A stretch of DNA of 29,026 nucleotides from a virus, in IMG/VR virus record IMGVR_UViG_3300003322_000675, positions 1-29,026 of that record. The stretch is one strand, 5' to 3'. Made by a program: the position numbers and the translations under genes. Numbering within the stretch: position 1 is the stretch's first letter; each line of letters starts with the position of its first letter. Under the pieces are notes generated by a model. The model worked only from the letters and a program-made list of their open reading frames with translations. It did not search any database and was not told the origin of the DNA. Shown here piece after piece: positions 13,869 to 22,224 of this stretch.

Positions 13869-15134
13869 TTACGTCAGCGTATTGACGTCGACAAACCATT
13901 CCGGCTCGGTGACTTCAAGCGCGGCTCGAAGCTCGGCCAGGATCACGAGCGCGTTGCGGATGGCGAAATCGGCATGCTGTTCAAAGAAGCGAATTACCGC
14001 ATCTTCGCGCATGTAAAGCGTCGCGCCGCCGTTGAACGCGCCGACCAGACCGCGATTGGCGGTCAGCGCCAGATTTTCAACGACGCGAACGCGCCAGACG
14101 CGCTGCGCAACGGGATCGTACACGTTCATGTAATTACCGTTGTCGTCTTTGGTCAGCTCCATTTTTTCAGCGTCGGCCGGGTTGAGACAAACCGCATCGG
14201 CCACGCCGTACGCCAGCGAAATGTCGGTGATCGCGCGACGAATGGTGTCAAGCGCCGTATCGGTCGCCTCGTAGCGCGCCGATGCCGAACCCGCCGCCCC
14301 CGAGCGGGTTTGGATGCCCGAGGTGTTGCGAATACCTCGCAAATTCGGGGCCGTCCCATTGCCTGAAACGATCTGACCTTCAAGCCGGCGCTTCAAGCCC
14401 TGAATCATCTTCATGTCAATGAGGTTTCGAAGACGCGGCACGTCCGACAAAATATTGCGCGAAGCGGCGATCCAGTGGGCGATTGTTTGAACCGGCTCGT
14501 TTTTAAGCTCGAAGCTTAAATCCGATTCCGGTTTTAAGCCGAAATTGTCCGGCGTTTCACCGGTGTCCCATTCCTTGACTTCCGCCGCCGAATTGGTGAA
14601 ACCGGTCACCGCGACGAAATCGATCGAGCTCGACGTCGTTTGCGCAACGTTCATAATGTCGAGCAGTGTCGTCGGCGCGAGTCGCGCCTGATCGCGAATT
14701 TCGGTTTGACGTTCACTGAAGACCGTGACGCCGCCTGATGCGCCGACGCTTTCGCTTAAAGCTTTAACCTCGATCGCCGGGATGTCTTTCGGCGATCGAA
14801 AACCGGACTTTTGCGCCGTCTTGAATTCTTCCGAATTAACGAGTGTCACGCCCCATTTTTGAAAGCCGTTTTTTTGCGCGGGGACAAACGGCTGCTGTTT
14901 GGGCTCGCGTTCACCATCGGCAAATTTCGCGAGATCTTCGGCCTCGTAAAGCCGCTGAATTTCGCTTTTAAGTTTTTGCCCGTCCTCAAACATCTTGTCG
15001 TAGTTTTCTTTGTCCGACGGATCGACCGAGCCTTTTTCCTCAAACTCGGTTTCCATTTTTTCGCGCAGCGCCTTAAACGCCACGTTGTCTTTTTTGAGCT
15101 TTTGCTCCAAAAATTTAATATATTTGGTTGACAT
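13869..15134 (-). CDS. Major capsid protein, HK97 fold
   Basis: 421 residues. An N-terminal helical, charged segment (about 1-105, including EQKLKKDNVAFKALREKMET and a second helix through LAKFADGERE) resembles the delta/scaffold domain removed by the prohead protease. The mature part shows family features: SGGVTVFSERQTEIRDQARL near the start, SSIDFVAVTGFTNSAAEVKE, a conserved AHWIAASRNILSDVPRLRNL spine-helix region, and the end region RFFEQHADFAIRNALVILAE before the C-terminal WFVDV. It follows the protease gene by 10 bases, with GAGG before the ATG. The cleavage site between delta domain and mature protein cannot be set by eye; it is probably near residue 100. Confidence 0.93.
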   Translation of the reverse strand: MSTKYIKFLEQKLKKDNVAFKALREKMETEFEEKGSVDPSDKENYDKMFEDGQKLKSEIQRLYEAEDLAKFADGEREPKQQPFVPAQKNGFQKWGVTLVNSEEFKTAQKSGFRSPKDIPAIEVKALSESVGASGGVTVFSERQTEIRDQARLAPTTLLDIMNVAQTTSSSIDFVAVTGFTNSAAEVKEWDTGETPDNFGLKPESDLSFELKNEPVQTIAHWIAASRNILSDVPRLRNLIDMKMIQGLKRRLEGQIVSGNGTAPNLRGIRNTSGIQTRSGAAGSASARYEATDTALDTIRRAITDISLAYGVADAVCLNPADAEKMELTKDDNGNYMNVYDPVAQRVWRVRVVENLALTANRGLVGAFNGGATLYMREDAVIRFFEQHADFAIRNALVILAELRAALEVTEPEWFVDVNTLT

Positions 15135-15144
15135 ATTTCCTCAC

Positions 15145-15975
15145 TTAAAAATCTAAAAATTGTTCTTTGCGTTTTGCTTGTGCGAACCATTCAGAATTCA
15201 CAAGTGAAGTGCTGTTTTGAGCGGCTTCGGCTTCTTTCTTTGCGGGTTCGTTGCTGGTTTTTTCTTCGTCTTCATCGGCCATTTTCGGCTGACATTCGGC
15301 GCCGAGATCGACGGCGATTTTATGCATCTGGTTGAGCAAAGCCAGATCGCTTTCGGAGTTTCGGCGACCGGCTTTGATTTGTTCCTGATGCATTAAAAAT
15401 TGTTGGTAGAGAGCGCCCAGAGGTTGAAGCTCGAACTTAAAGCCTTTGACATTGCCGACGGTGGCCGGGTTCATGCCCCAATTTACGTCGCTCGTGTCGA
15501 AAAGCTTCAGCTCGCGCAGCTCGCGCACGCGGCGACTGCCGCCGGTGGGCAGCTTTTCGTCGGTGTAATCGCATTTGACGACGTCAAATGCGTAACTCAT
15601 CTCGTCGACGTCGCCTTTGTCGATCGCCGCGAGCACCCAGTTGGCGAGCTCGTTTTCGTAATATTCCCGAACGACTTTCAGCCCGCCGGTGATAACGCCG
15701 GCCGGGTATTGCGATTTGATTTCGTCGGGAATTTCATCCGCGCCGACTTCTTTGAGATCGACAATCGTCGCGATCGGCGGCAGATTTCCGTCGTGGTTCC
15801 ATAAATGCTTAACCCGCTTAGCGGCCTCAGCAATGGTTTTCGCGAACGCGCCCGGATGCGAACGATCGTCCCACGAATCGACGTTGCCGTGAATCGCAGC
15901 AAAACCGGTTCGCTTTCGGCCGGCAGCCTTAGCTTTGATATTCGAAAACTGAAATGCTTTGAAACTTCTACTCAT
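15145..15975 (-). CDS. Prohead maturation protease, HK97/U35 family
   Basis: 276 residues. Family motifs are in order: GFAAIHGNVDSWDDRSHPGA (24-43), catalytic His61 in HLWNHDG, catalytic Ser127 in GDVDEMSYAFDV, and an acidic third member probably at E155 in RELKLFD. The C-terminus beyond about 180 is a charged linker (KMADEDEEKTSNEPAKKEAE) that may act as a targeting or scaffold extension. It cleaves the delta domain of the capsid protein and itself during head maturation. It lies directly before the capsid gene and after the portal, as in HK97-type modules. Confidence 0.92.
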   Translation of the reverse strand: MSRSFKAFQFSNIKAKAAGRKRTGFAAIHGNVDSWDDRSHPGAFAKTIAEAAKRVKHLWNHDGNLPPIATIVDLKEVGADEIPDEIKSQYPAGVITGGLKVVREYYENELANWVLAAIDKGDVDEMSYAFDVVKCDYTDEKLPTGGSRRVRELRELKLFDTSDVNWGMNPATVGNVKGFKFELQPLGALYQQFLMHQEQIKAGRRNSESDLALLNQMHKIAVDLGAECQPKMADEDEEKTSNEPAKKEAEAAQNSTSLVNSEWFAQAKRKEQFLDF

Positions 15976-16034
15976 AGCATTTTCAGTGTAGATAAATTAA
16001 AAAAGGCTTGTTTTTGGAAGAAACAAATTTTGAA

Positions 16035-16211
16035 TTAATAAATTTCTTTGGTGTGATAATCAAATTCAGATTCTTTACAAATCAGATAATTACTTCGAAC
16101 CCATTCCCACCGAGAACAGGTCATGCCTTCGTACAAAAATTTGTACCATGTGCCGCCACGCAACTTTCGATACCATTTTTTATTACTGAAAAATAAATCG
16201 AAAAAAAACAT
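16035..16211 (-). CDS. Small protein between portal and protease, unknown
   Basis: 58 residues from an ATG two bases after the portal stop (TAAatATG). It opens MFFFDLFF and continues with NKKWYRKLRGGTWYKFLYEG, then SRWEWVRSNYLICKESEFDY. The W-x-R-K-x-R-G-G-x-W spacing followed by a W-V-R motif resembles small basic/aromatic phage proteins seen elsewhere, but I cannot name a family. The run of U after the start could make translation weak. It is accepted because it fills the gap exactly and is unusually rich in W and Y for a chance frame. Confidence 0.5.
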   Translation of the reverse strand: MFFFDLFFSNKKWYRKLRGGTWYKFLYEGMTCSRWEWVRSNYLICKESEFDYHTKEIY

Positions 16212-16213
16212 AT

Positions 16214-18889
16214 TTAATCCAAAATAACAACATGAAAACATCTGCACGATGAACCGCCGAGGCATTCGGGATTCGGGACGTCCGGCAAATCGTTTTCGTC
16301 GGCGCTTTCCGTGCCGTCGGCGTCTTCGCAGTATTCACATGTGTTGTTGTCCAGAATCGCGCTGTATTGGATTCTATCCCAATTTTCGGACTGATCCTTG
16401 ATCTCATCCGAACGGCCTTTCATAATCGCCGCATTCGCGCTGTTTTTGGCCAATTGGGTAACAAATGCCGAGCTTTCCCCGGCCAATCGTTTTTTTAGCT
16501 CGTCGAAAAATCCGGCGGCATCCAAACCGAGAATTTTGAGAGCCGTAAAAATATTCACCGCTCGCGCCTGAATCTCATTAATGACTTTCGAAATCACAGA
16601 ATCAGAAATACTCGCAATCCTTTCTTCGGCTTCGTCATCAAGTAAATCTTTAAACTCAATACCTGGTACTTTTGACTTAAGACTCGTCTGAGCATTTATC
16701 TCGCGCACGATCTGCTTTCTACCGCTCTGATATGCCCCGGATAAGGATTTGCGGACGGTTTTAGCCTGTTTTTCGTTTCTTTCGAGTGTCAGCCCGAAAA
16801 TAGTCTTTTCATCTAAATCTTTGGCAGAATTAACGGCTTGATTGATTAAAGCTTCGCGATATTTGAGCAGCGAAGTTTCAAGATTAACGCTTTGCGCGTC
16901 GAGCTCCGAAACGAGAGATTTTAGATCAATCAGTTTTTCGACGGCGTTCGGTTCGCGCGAAAGCATTAATCCGTCGAACTCAAAAGTTTTTTTTTGAGAC
17001 TTTGCGCCGATTAGTTTAATGACGGTTTTGTTTCGATTTTTATCGGAGAAAATAATTTTATCAAACGCGATCGTTTGCCCGTCGAAAGTCTCGTTGCCGA
17101 CATAATTCACGCCCTTCCCTTTTTTGACATAAGCCAAAGTAAGATGCGGCACATATTCCGGATGCGTGTCGGTCGTTTCGAGATTTTCCGAGATCAATTT
17201 ATTGAGAGCGTGAAGCTCGCTCGATTCGACATCTATTTTAACGACGTCGTAATTATTTTCGCCTTTGGCCGCAAAGATTGAAGTTTTGCGCAAGGTCACT
17301 TCGAACGGCGCGACGTCCGCTAAAAGCTCTTTGAGCTCGTCGGCATTGTCGGCGTGTAACCCGAATTTAATGGTGATATGCGGTTTATCTTCGCGCGGTT
17401 CCCAATCGAGATTATCTGCCAGATCTTCGTCCGCGATAAATTCTTTGCCGAACGCCAGAATTACTTTTTTTTCGGCTGCCGGTAAATCTACCTGAGTCGA
17501 AGAAAATTCGTGAACGGTCACGGCTTTTAACTGGAATCTTTTCGGCGGTTCTTTACCGTTCGGATCGTTTTGCGGTTCGTTTGGATTTGTGCCCTGCTGA
17601 ACCGGTTTCAAAGCGATCTGGGCGCGATTCTCGGGCGTGATGGCATCGACATTGATCGGCTGCAAATAATAATCGCCTTTCGGATCGGGTTTCTTCCCGA
17701 TCGCAGCGCGATATTCGTTTAGAGTGATACCGCCGGCCTGAAAATCTTTGCGTTCGCGATCATGCATGGCGTCGAGGTCTTCGGCCAAAGCGAGCATTTG
17801 CGACAGATCCCAACCGACACGAATTTTTTCGGCCGCAATGTCTTTGATGTCTTCGAATTCAGGCAATAAAAACCAGGTCAGCCATTCCCGAAGATGTTTT
17901 AATTCGGGCGAAATTTTATTTAAGAAAAAATCTTTTAAAGCACTTTTCGCCGTCGCGTTCTGGGTTGTGTGAAGATAGCCGACGTATGCCGAAACCAAAA
18001 TAGCCGGAACGCCGAAGATCCCGCAAATTCTCGCGTCGTTTTGGGCTCTGATGTTATCGGACGCCAATTCGTCAAGCTTCGACCCGAGCGCTTCGTAATC
18101 GGCGTTGTCGTCGATGATTTTCGTGCGGTTCGAGCGCGTCGTGCGGTTCCACAGCTTTTCTTTCATCGCTGCCTGTTCGGGCGAAAGCGTACGATTAAAT
18201 TTCAAGATGCCCGACGGCACGCCCGGCCCGGCTTCGTTGCTGTCGTTATCGAGAAAGGAATTAATATAATCCGTCAGATTTTCGTCGCCTGCGATGGTAT
18301 TGGCCGCAACTTGCAGCGGCGCGAGCCCGCCGAATTCGTCCGTCAGATCAGCGCGCCGACGAATGAGCATATCTTCGGGCGAGATGTCCTGCTGATAGCC
18401 GAGCGGATGAGTGTAAACGAATTTTTCGATGCTTCGCGTGCCGTAGTTAATATACGGCGTCACGCGATTTGGATTCAAAACATAAAATTCAGTCGGGACG
18501 GCCATCGGGCGCGGGCGAATAAGCCTGATATAAACAATACCGAGCGAATATTCGCTCTGGCACATTTTTTTGCGAAAATCCAAACCGATTTCCTGAGAGT
18601 TCGGCTTTTTCATCAAAGCCGCGAGCGGATGGCCCGAAACTTTTTCCCAATCGCCCTTATTGTTTTGTTTTTCAACGATCAATTCGGCGTCGTTCATGAC
18701 GTCGGCGATCTTCGTGATACAGGCAAAAGCGAGCTCGTTGCGGCGATAAAGATCGGCCAACTTTTCGCCGGAATAAATACCTCTGCCGCGCACATTCCAA
18801 CCGACAAACTGATAAAACGCCGCCGAATCGGTCAAAGAAATTAATTTCTTTTGGCCGAATATTTTTTGAATTGATTTAATTAAGCCCAT
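16214..18889 (-). CDS. Portal protein fused to 2H phosphoesterase-like and MuF-like domains
   Basis: 891 residues, about twice the usual portal. Residues about 40-420 are an HK97-type portal (NELAFACITKIADVMNDAEL, EFYVLNPNRVTPYI, RICGIFGVPAILVS, ITLNEYRAAIGKKP). Residues about 455-640 carry two H-x-T motifs, KPHITIKFG (His504, Thr506) and VPHLTLAYV (His582, Thr584), about 78 residues apart with alternating beta and alpha, the signature of 2H phosphoesterases (2'-5' RNA ligase/LigT superfamily). Residues about 660-891 are helical and end in a MuF/SPP1 gp7-type module with YSAILDNNTCEYC and ECLGGSSCRC (Cys851, 854, 876, 882, 884). The start overlaps the terminase stop (TAATG). The portal is the DNA gate; MuF-type domains enter or line the virion, so the middle enzyme could be packaged. 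That role is inference. Confidence 0.88.
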   Translation of the reverse strand: MGLIKSIQKIFGQKKLISLTDSAAFYQFVGWNVRGRGIYSGEKLADLYRRNELAFACITKIADVMNDAELIVEKQNNKGDWEKVSGHPLAALMKKPNSQEIGLDFRKKMCQSEYSLGIVYIRLIRPRPMAVPTEFYVLNPNRVTPYINYGTRSIEKFVYTHPLGYQQDISPEDMLIRRRADLTDEFGGLAPLQVAANTIAGDENLTDYINSFLDNDSNEAGPGVPSGILKFNRTLSPEQAAMKEKLWNRTTRSNRTKIIDDNADYEALGSKLDELASDNIRAQNDARICGIFGVPAILVSAYVGYLHTTQNATAKSALKDFFLNKISPELKHLREWLTWFLLPEFEDIKDIAAEKIRVGWDLSQMLALAEDLDAMHDRERKDFQAGGITLNEYRAAIGKKPDPKGDYYLQPINVDAITPENRAQIALKPVQQGTNPNEPQNDPNGKEPPKRFQLKAVTVHEFSSTQVDLPAAEKKVILAFGKEFIADEDLADNLDWEPREDKPHITIKFGLHADNADELKELLADVAPFEVTLRKTSIFAAKGENNYDVVKIDVESSELHALNKLISENLETTDTHPEYVPHLTLAYVKKGKGVNYVGNETFDGQTIAFDKIIFSDKNRNKTVIKLIGAKSQKKTFEFDGLMLSREPNAVEKLIDLKSLVSELDAQSVNLETSLLKYREALINQAVNSAKDLDEKTIFGLTLERNEKQAKTVRKSLSGAYQSGRKQIVREINAQTSLKSKVPGIEFKDLLDDEAEERIASISDSVISKVINEIQARAVNIFTALKILGLDAAGFFDELKKRLAGESSAFVTQLAKNSANAAIMKGRSDEIKDQSENWDRIQYSAILDNNTCEYCEDADGTESADENDLPDVPNPECLGGSSCRCFHVVILD

Positions 18890-20313
18890 TAAAATATTCC
18901 GGTCGAATCGGTATCATCCATCACTAAGTATCGAAATCCGTCATACGGATCGTCGCCGCCGCGCCCTTCGTCGTCGGCGTTGACTTTCAGCACGTCGCCC
19001 GGTTTCTTCGGATTGTGAATAAGCGCCGGCAGATTTTCGATCAGCATCGTGCATCTGCGATTTATTATAACGGTGGGTTTAATGCCTTGTTTTATATCGC
19101 CGAGAAGGGTCAGGATCTTACTCGCGCCGGGCTGCCGCGAAGTGTTTGCAGGATTCAAATAAACGCCGTGTTTTGTAAAAACGTCGGCTTTCGATTCGCC
19201 GGTCTGGCTGTTGACCTCGAAACAATCCGTTCCGGCCGCAATGTTACGAAGCTGCGACGGTTTTAAATTCCAGCGCTGGCACGTCGCGGCGATCTCTTTT
19301 GCGATCTGCTCATCAAGATGCTTTCGCACCGCGCATTCGTCGAGCACGTAGATTTTGCCCTCGTATTTGTACGCCAGATAAAAAACCGCCCAGTGAATAA
19401 AACCCCAGTCGAAGCCGCCCCAGGGCATTAAGTTTTCCCAGTTCGCCGCTAAAGATTTTGGCGTGAAAAAAGCCGAGTCCGGCGCCGTGTGCAGCTCGTA
19501 ATCGAATTTGTCGAAAAACTGCCCGGCGAAAACATCCCAATTGCCGTTGAGCCACGCTTCGCGCAGCCAGCCCGTCAGCGGTTCGAGTACGGTTTTTATG
19601 TAATCGGCATTTAATTTTTTATTGTCTTTGGCAGTTGCCGGAATAAATTTAGTTTGATTTTTTTTCTCTGTTTTATTTCTGAAAGGCGTAATGAATTTTG
19701 CCTTGAACCAACCGTGACCGATACCGCCCGGATTGCTCGTGTAATAACGTCGCGGTCGAAAACCGGGTTTCGCCGAACGATTACAGGTTTTTATTTTTTC
19801 GATTTTTGATTCCGATAACTGGGTGGCTTCTTCGATGACGATGATGTCGTATTCGAGCCCGAGATAATTATCAATGTCTTTTTCGTACTGAAAATGACCG
19901 AGCAAGATGCGCGAACCGTTCGGAAAAATGATCGTCGATTTTTGCTCTTTGAACCGGTGAGGTGTAGCAAATAAAACGGATTGGCGCAGATCTTCGATAG
20001 CTTCGTTGGCCGCTTTTGCAACCTTACGCAAAAACAAAACTTTGAGCCCCGGGATTCTCTGGCAATCGTCGAGCGCGACCTGCGCAAACGTCGCGTGAGT
20101 TTTGCCGGGCCCGCGCGCGCCGCCAAAGCCGATGTCGATTGCTTCGCCGCCCAGGTCAGCCGCCCGCGCCGCGGCGTGAAACTCCAGCTGTTTCGGCTGT
20201 GGCACATAACCGGCTTTCAAAAATCTTTCGATCGTATCCCGAGGAACGCCGAGCGCTTTGGCGAGGTGCAAAAACTCAATCGTGGATTTTGGAAATATCG
20301 GTTTGGCGATCAT
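18889..20313 (-). CDS. terL: Terminase large subunit
   Basis: 474 residues. ATPase domain: Walker A GFGGARGPGKT (62-72), Walker B YDIIVIEEATQ (155-165, Glu161/162), and coupling motif YYTSNPGG (190-197). RNase H-like nuclease domain: D302 in GGFDWGF, D363 in AAGTDCFE, and acidic cluster GGDDPYDGFRY (452-462). An N-terminal segment (about 10-40, ALGVPRDTIERFLKAGYVPQ) looks like a small helix-turn-helix added before the motor. It cuts concatemers and pumps DNA through the portal coded next. It overlaps the small membrane protein upstream by ATGA and the portal downstream by TAATG, indicating tight translational coupling. Confidence 0.96.
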   Translation of the reverse strand: MIAKPIFPKSTIEFLHLAKALGVPRDTIERFLKAGYVPQPKQLEFHAAARAADLGGEAIDIGFGGARGPGKTHATFAQVALDDCQRIPGLKVLFLRKVAKAANEAIEDLRQSVLFATPHRFKEQKSTIIFPNGSRILLGHFQYEKDIDNYLGLEYDIIVIEEATQLSESKIEKIKTCNRSAKPGFRPRRYYTSNPGGIGHGWFKAKFITPFRNKTEKKNQTKFIPATAKDNKKLNADYIKTVLEPLTGWLREAWLNGNWDVFAGQFFDKFDYELHTAPDSAFFTPKSLAANWENLMPWGGFDWGFIHWAVFYLAYKYEGKIYVLDECAVRKHLDEQIAKEIAATCQRWNLKPSQLRNIAAGTDCFEVNSQTGESKADVFTKHGVYLNPANTSRQPGASKILTLLGDIKQGIKPTVIINRRCTMLIENLPALIHNPKKPGDVLKVNADDEGRGGDDPYDGFRYLVMDDTDSTGIF

Positions 20314-20510
20314 TTAACAAAAATCCAGAAATAAATAAAAAAAACAAAAAGAATTAAACCAAGCCAAAATATGAATGCTGATGAAATCATCTCAACAATG
20401 CCTTGATCGCTTAAATCTTCAGGACATTCGCAATCATCAAATAATTTCCCGCACGCCGGACACGGATGTTTCGGCTTAAGTCTTTCACTCGGTATTTGTT
20501 TCTCCAACAT
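20310..20510 (-). CDS. Small CxxC membrane protein between terminase genes
   Basis: 66 residues. The start was chosen at ATG 20510, with GAGGA ten bases upstream. It overlaps the end of the small terminase gene by 26 bases and the start of the large one by 4 (ATGA). HPCPACGKLFDDCEC (residues about 15-29) looks like a small zinc knuckle; ISSAFIFWLGLILFVFFIYF (about 43-62) is a transmembrane helix. No family is recognised. The double overlap, ribosome binding site and non-random layout (zinc motif then membrane anchor) support a real gene. Its job is unknown; membrane proteins are not part of known packaging machinery. Confidence 0.6.
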   Translation of the reverse strand: MLEKQIPSERLKPKHPCPACGKLFDDCECPEDLSDQGIVEMISSAFIFWLGLILFVFFIYFWIFVK

Positions 20511-20943
20511 TTTCTTTTTCCTCTTTTTTTTCTCCATAAACGCTGTCAATCGCCAACGTGATGTCTAAACTTAAATTACCCGACAGATTTTGATTAACAT
20601 CAACACGCTCGCGATAAACTTCGGGGCGTTTCGATTTTAGATAGAATTCCAAAAGCCGATCCGAAAACTCTTTAATGGTTTTTACCAGAACGCCTTTGTA
20701 AAAAATCGGTTTGTTATAGCCCTGAACAGATCGCCGGTAAAGCTCCTGTTCGGCGAGCTCGACAGATTTTTCAATCACGTCATCCCATGCTTGGGAAAAA
20801 CTTTCGTCATTTTTTTTGCGTTCGTAAACAGCGGCGCGAGAAATAACCGCGGCCTGACAAGCCTTCGAAACGTTGCCGTGAGTTGCCGACAGCTTTTTCA
20901 AAAACTTGGTGATTTGTTGCGGTGTTAAGTCTTTTCCCTGCAT
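20485..20943 (-). CDS. terS: Terminase small subunit (HTH)
   Basis: 152 residues. An N-terminal helix-turn-helix (about 5-45: LTPQQITKFLKKLSATHGNV, then SKACQAAVISRAAVYERKKN) precedes the conserved block FSQAWDDVIEKSVELAEQEL, YRRSVQGYNKPIFYKGVLV and FSDRLLEFYLKSKRPEVYRE. This order (AC.aAGISR..VY..R, F...W...e......E....RRaV.G, ys..LL.f.LK.rrP..Y) is typical of phage small terminases that recognise the packaging site. The acidic end (EKKEEKENVGETNTE) may contact the large subunit. It lies just before the large terminase gene. Confidence 0.85.
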   Translation of the reverse strand: MQGKDLTPQQITKFLKKLSATHGNVSKACQAAVISRAAVYERKKNDESFSQAWDDVIEKSVELAEQELYRRSVQGYNKPIFYKGVLVKTIKEFSDRLLEFYLKSKRPEVYRERVDVNQNLSGNLSLDITLAIDSVYGEKKEEKENVGETNTE

Positions 20944-20970
20944 ATAATGTCTTTTTTGTCTGTTTTAAAA

Positions 20971-21399
20971 TTATCTGATACACGCGCAGCCTTTACGTTT
21001 TGAATAAATGAGCTGCTGGTTCGCCGAGCCGCCGATTGTATGCCGCTTACGGCCGAAGATCAGCCCGCGTTCATTTAATTCGGCAAGAAGCTCGCGCACT
21101 TTGAGCGCGGTAAAATGCGACTGCTCTTCGATCTCGGCCCACGTATGGCAGCAAGTCTCGATGCACGTTAAAACGAGCTCCAATTGTTTTTCATTGTCGA
21201 GAGAAGAGACCGATTTGATGTCGCGAACCGTGCGGGCGAGATAGTGATCGAATTCGCGTTCGGATGGCGAAAGCGAGCGACGAAACTTGTTGATTTTCGA
21301 AACAAGCCGTTTGCCCGCCGACTCGGCGCTGGGCGCATCCGGTAAAATCTCGAAATCTTCAAACAAAAACGGTTGGTATATCATTGATTCGGCAAACAT
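20971..21399 (-). CDS. Winged-helix-like DNA-binding protein
   Basis: 142 residues. Residues about 30-75 are charged and helical (FRRSLSPSEREFDHYLARTV). About 78-135 read as a winged helix: ETCCHTWAEIEEQSHFTALK, VRELLAELNERGLIFGRKRH, then a beta wing ending in LIYSKRK. It is the first gene after the perfect hairpin at 21458-21490 and immediately before the terminase genes, so it may be a late-gene regulator or a packaging accessory. An internal Met at residue 6 (ATG 21384) is an alternative start. An inverted repeat (21383-21395 with 21432-21443) overlaps its start and could be an operator, possibly its own. Confidence 0.6.
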   Translation of the reverse strand: MFAESMIYQPFLFEDFEILPDAPSAESAGKRLVSKINKFRRSLSPSEREFDHYLARTVRDIKSVSSLDNEKQLELVLTCIETCCHTWAEIEEQSHFTALKVRELLAELNERGLIFGRKRHTIGGSANQQLIYSKRKGCACIR

Positions 21400-21443
21400 A
21401 ATTTTCTATAATCAGTTTTGGCGATCGCATATTGCCGAACAAT
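21383..21443. promoter_or_regulatory. Inverted repeat over the start of the late module
   Basis: ATTGATTCGGCAA (21383-21395) and TTGCCGAACAAT (21432-21443) are inverted repeats with one extra base, around an 8-bp palindrome GCGATCGC (21421-21428). They cover the leader and first codons of the winged-helix-like gene. The layout looks like an operator, but no promoter hexamers are clear. Confidence 0.35.
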
Positions 21444-21457
21444 TATGTTTTTCCGTG

Positions 21458-21490
21458 AACGTCTTTGAGTCTGATACCCTCAAAGACGTT
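21458..21490. terminator. Perfect 12-bp hairpin between early and late modules
   Basis: AACGTCTTTGAG (21458-21469) and CTCAAAGACGTT (21479-21490) are perfectly complementary with a nine-base loop. It begins four bases after the stop of the 76-residue gene on the - strand. The T run (TTTTTCTATATTT) follows on the + strand, not on the - strand, so as a classical terminator it favours rightward transcription although no rightward gene is seen. It may work as an RNA-processing or factor-dependent site for leftward mRNA. Confidence 0.55.
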
Positions 21491-21493
21491 TTT

Positions 21494-21724
21494 CTATATT
21501 TCAAATTTCGGTTCAAATATTTTTATCTCCGATAAATGAACCGACCCGGTTCTGCCGCGCTGCTCAACTAATAAAAGCGGATCGCTTGAATTGTCTAACG
21601 TGCGTAAAATAATTACTTGGTGACCGCAAGGAAAATCACCGACTTTTTGATTTGTTTCGGCAACGTGCCCCAAAGCCTTTGAAGCCTTTTTAATTCGTAA
21701 TTCTTTTATTTTTCGTCGACGCAT
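21494..21724 (-). CDS. Small protein, unknown
   Basis: 76 residues. The start at ATG 21724 is preceded by GAGGA and overlaps the end of the upstream gene by 19 bases; a longer in-frame start would overlap it fully. The N-terminus is strongly basic (MRRRKIKELRIKKASKALGH); the rest looks like a small beta-barrel (HQVIILRTLDNSSDPLLLVE, GRTGSVHLSEIKIF). A basic tail plus small barrel would suit nucleic-acid binding, but this is only compositional. It is the last gene before the hairpin that separates the early and packaging modules. Confidence 0.55.
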   Translation of the reverse strand: MRRRKIKELRIKKASKALGHVAETNQKVGDFPCGHQVIILRTLDNSSDPLLLVEQRGRTGSVHLSEIKIFEPKFEI

Positions 21725-22224
21725 AATTTCCTCATCTTCAACCCGCCGCCGGGGATCAAAAAATAAACGAGCCACGCCTGAACCGGATTGCAGGTGAAAG
21801 CGATTTTTGTATTTTCGGGATGCGAAATATAAACCAAATCGCAATCTGCCCATTTATCGAAATTACCGACTTTAACGCTCCGTACGCCGGCCCGGTAAAC
21901 ATAGACGTGCGAATCGACATAAGCGTCCAGAACGGCTTTTATCGCTTCGTCCGACATCTGCCCTGCGCTGTGCCGTAAAATCGCCTCACAGACGGCCAAT
22001 TCATCGAAAAACGCCCGCTCGGTCGGCATTAACAAATCGAACTCTTCGACCGAAAACAGTCGTGAATCCCGCTCGACTTCCGGCCGGTTCGAAGCGCGAT
22101 CGTAAACCGCGCCGATATACTTAATAACCCGTTCGAGCGTCGGCTTAGTTTTTTCAGACAAAAACACTTCCCGCAAATCGATCGCCGGATAAACAACCTG
22201 TAATTTTGGAACCAAACTAGGCAT
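21706..22224 (-). CDS. Conserved-looking early protein, unknown
   Basis: 172 residues (MPSLVPKLQVVYPAIDLREV, then IKYIGAVYDRASNRPEVERD, LMPTERAFFDELAVCEAILR). It is helical in the first 120 residues, then shows strand-like segments with HPENTKIAFTCNPVQAWLVY near the end. No motif or family is recognised. Its ATG overlaps the stop of the 49-residue gene (TAATG), and its end overlaps the next gene, so it is embedded in a translationally coupled string running on from the vWA gene. Confidence 0.6.
   Translation of the reverse strand: MPSLVPKLQVVYPAIDLREVFLSEKTKPTLERVIKYIGAVYDRASNRPEVERDSRLFSVEEFDLLMPTERAFFDELAVCEAILRHSAGQMSDEAIKAVLDAYVDSHVYVYRAGVRSVKVGNFDKWADCDLVYISHPENTKIAFTCNPVQAWLVYFLIPGGGLKMRKLCVDEK

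Noticed and set aside
16212-16265. Longer start for the 58-residue gene overlapping the portal end
   Set aside because: The extra residues come from the mirror frame of the conserved MuF cysteine motif; the ATG two bases after the portal stop is the better start.
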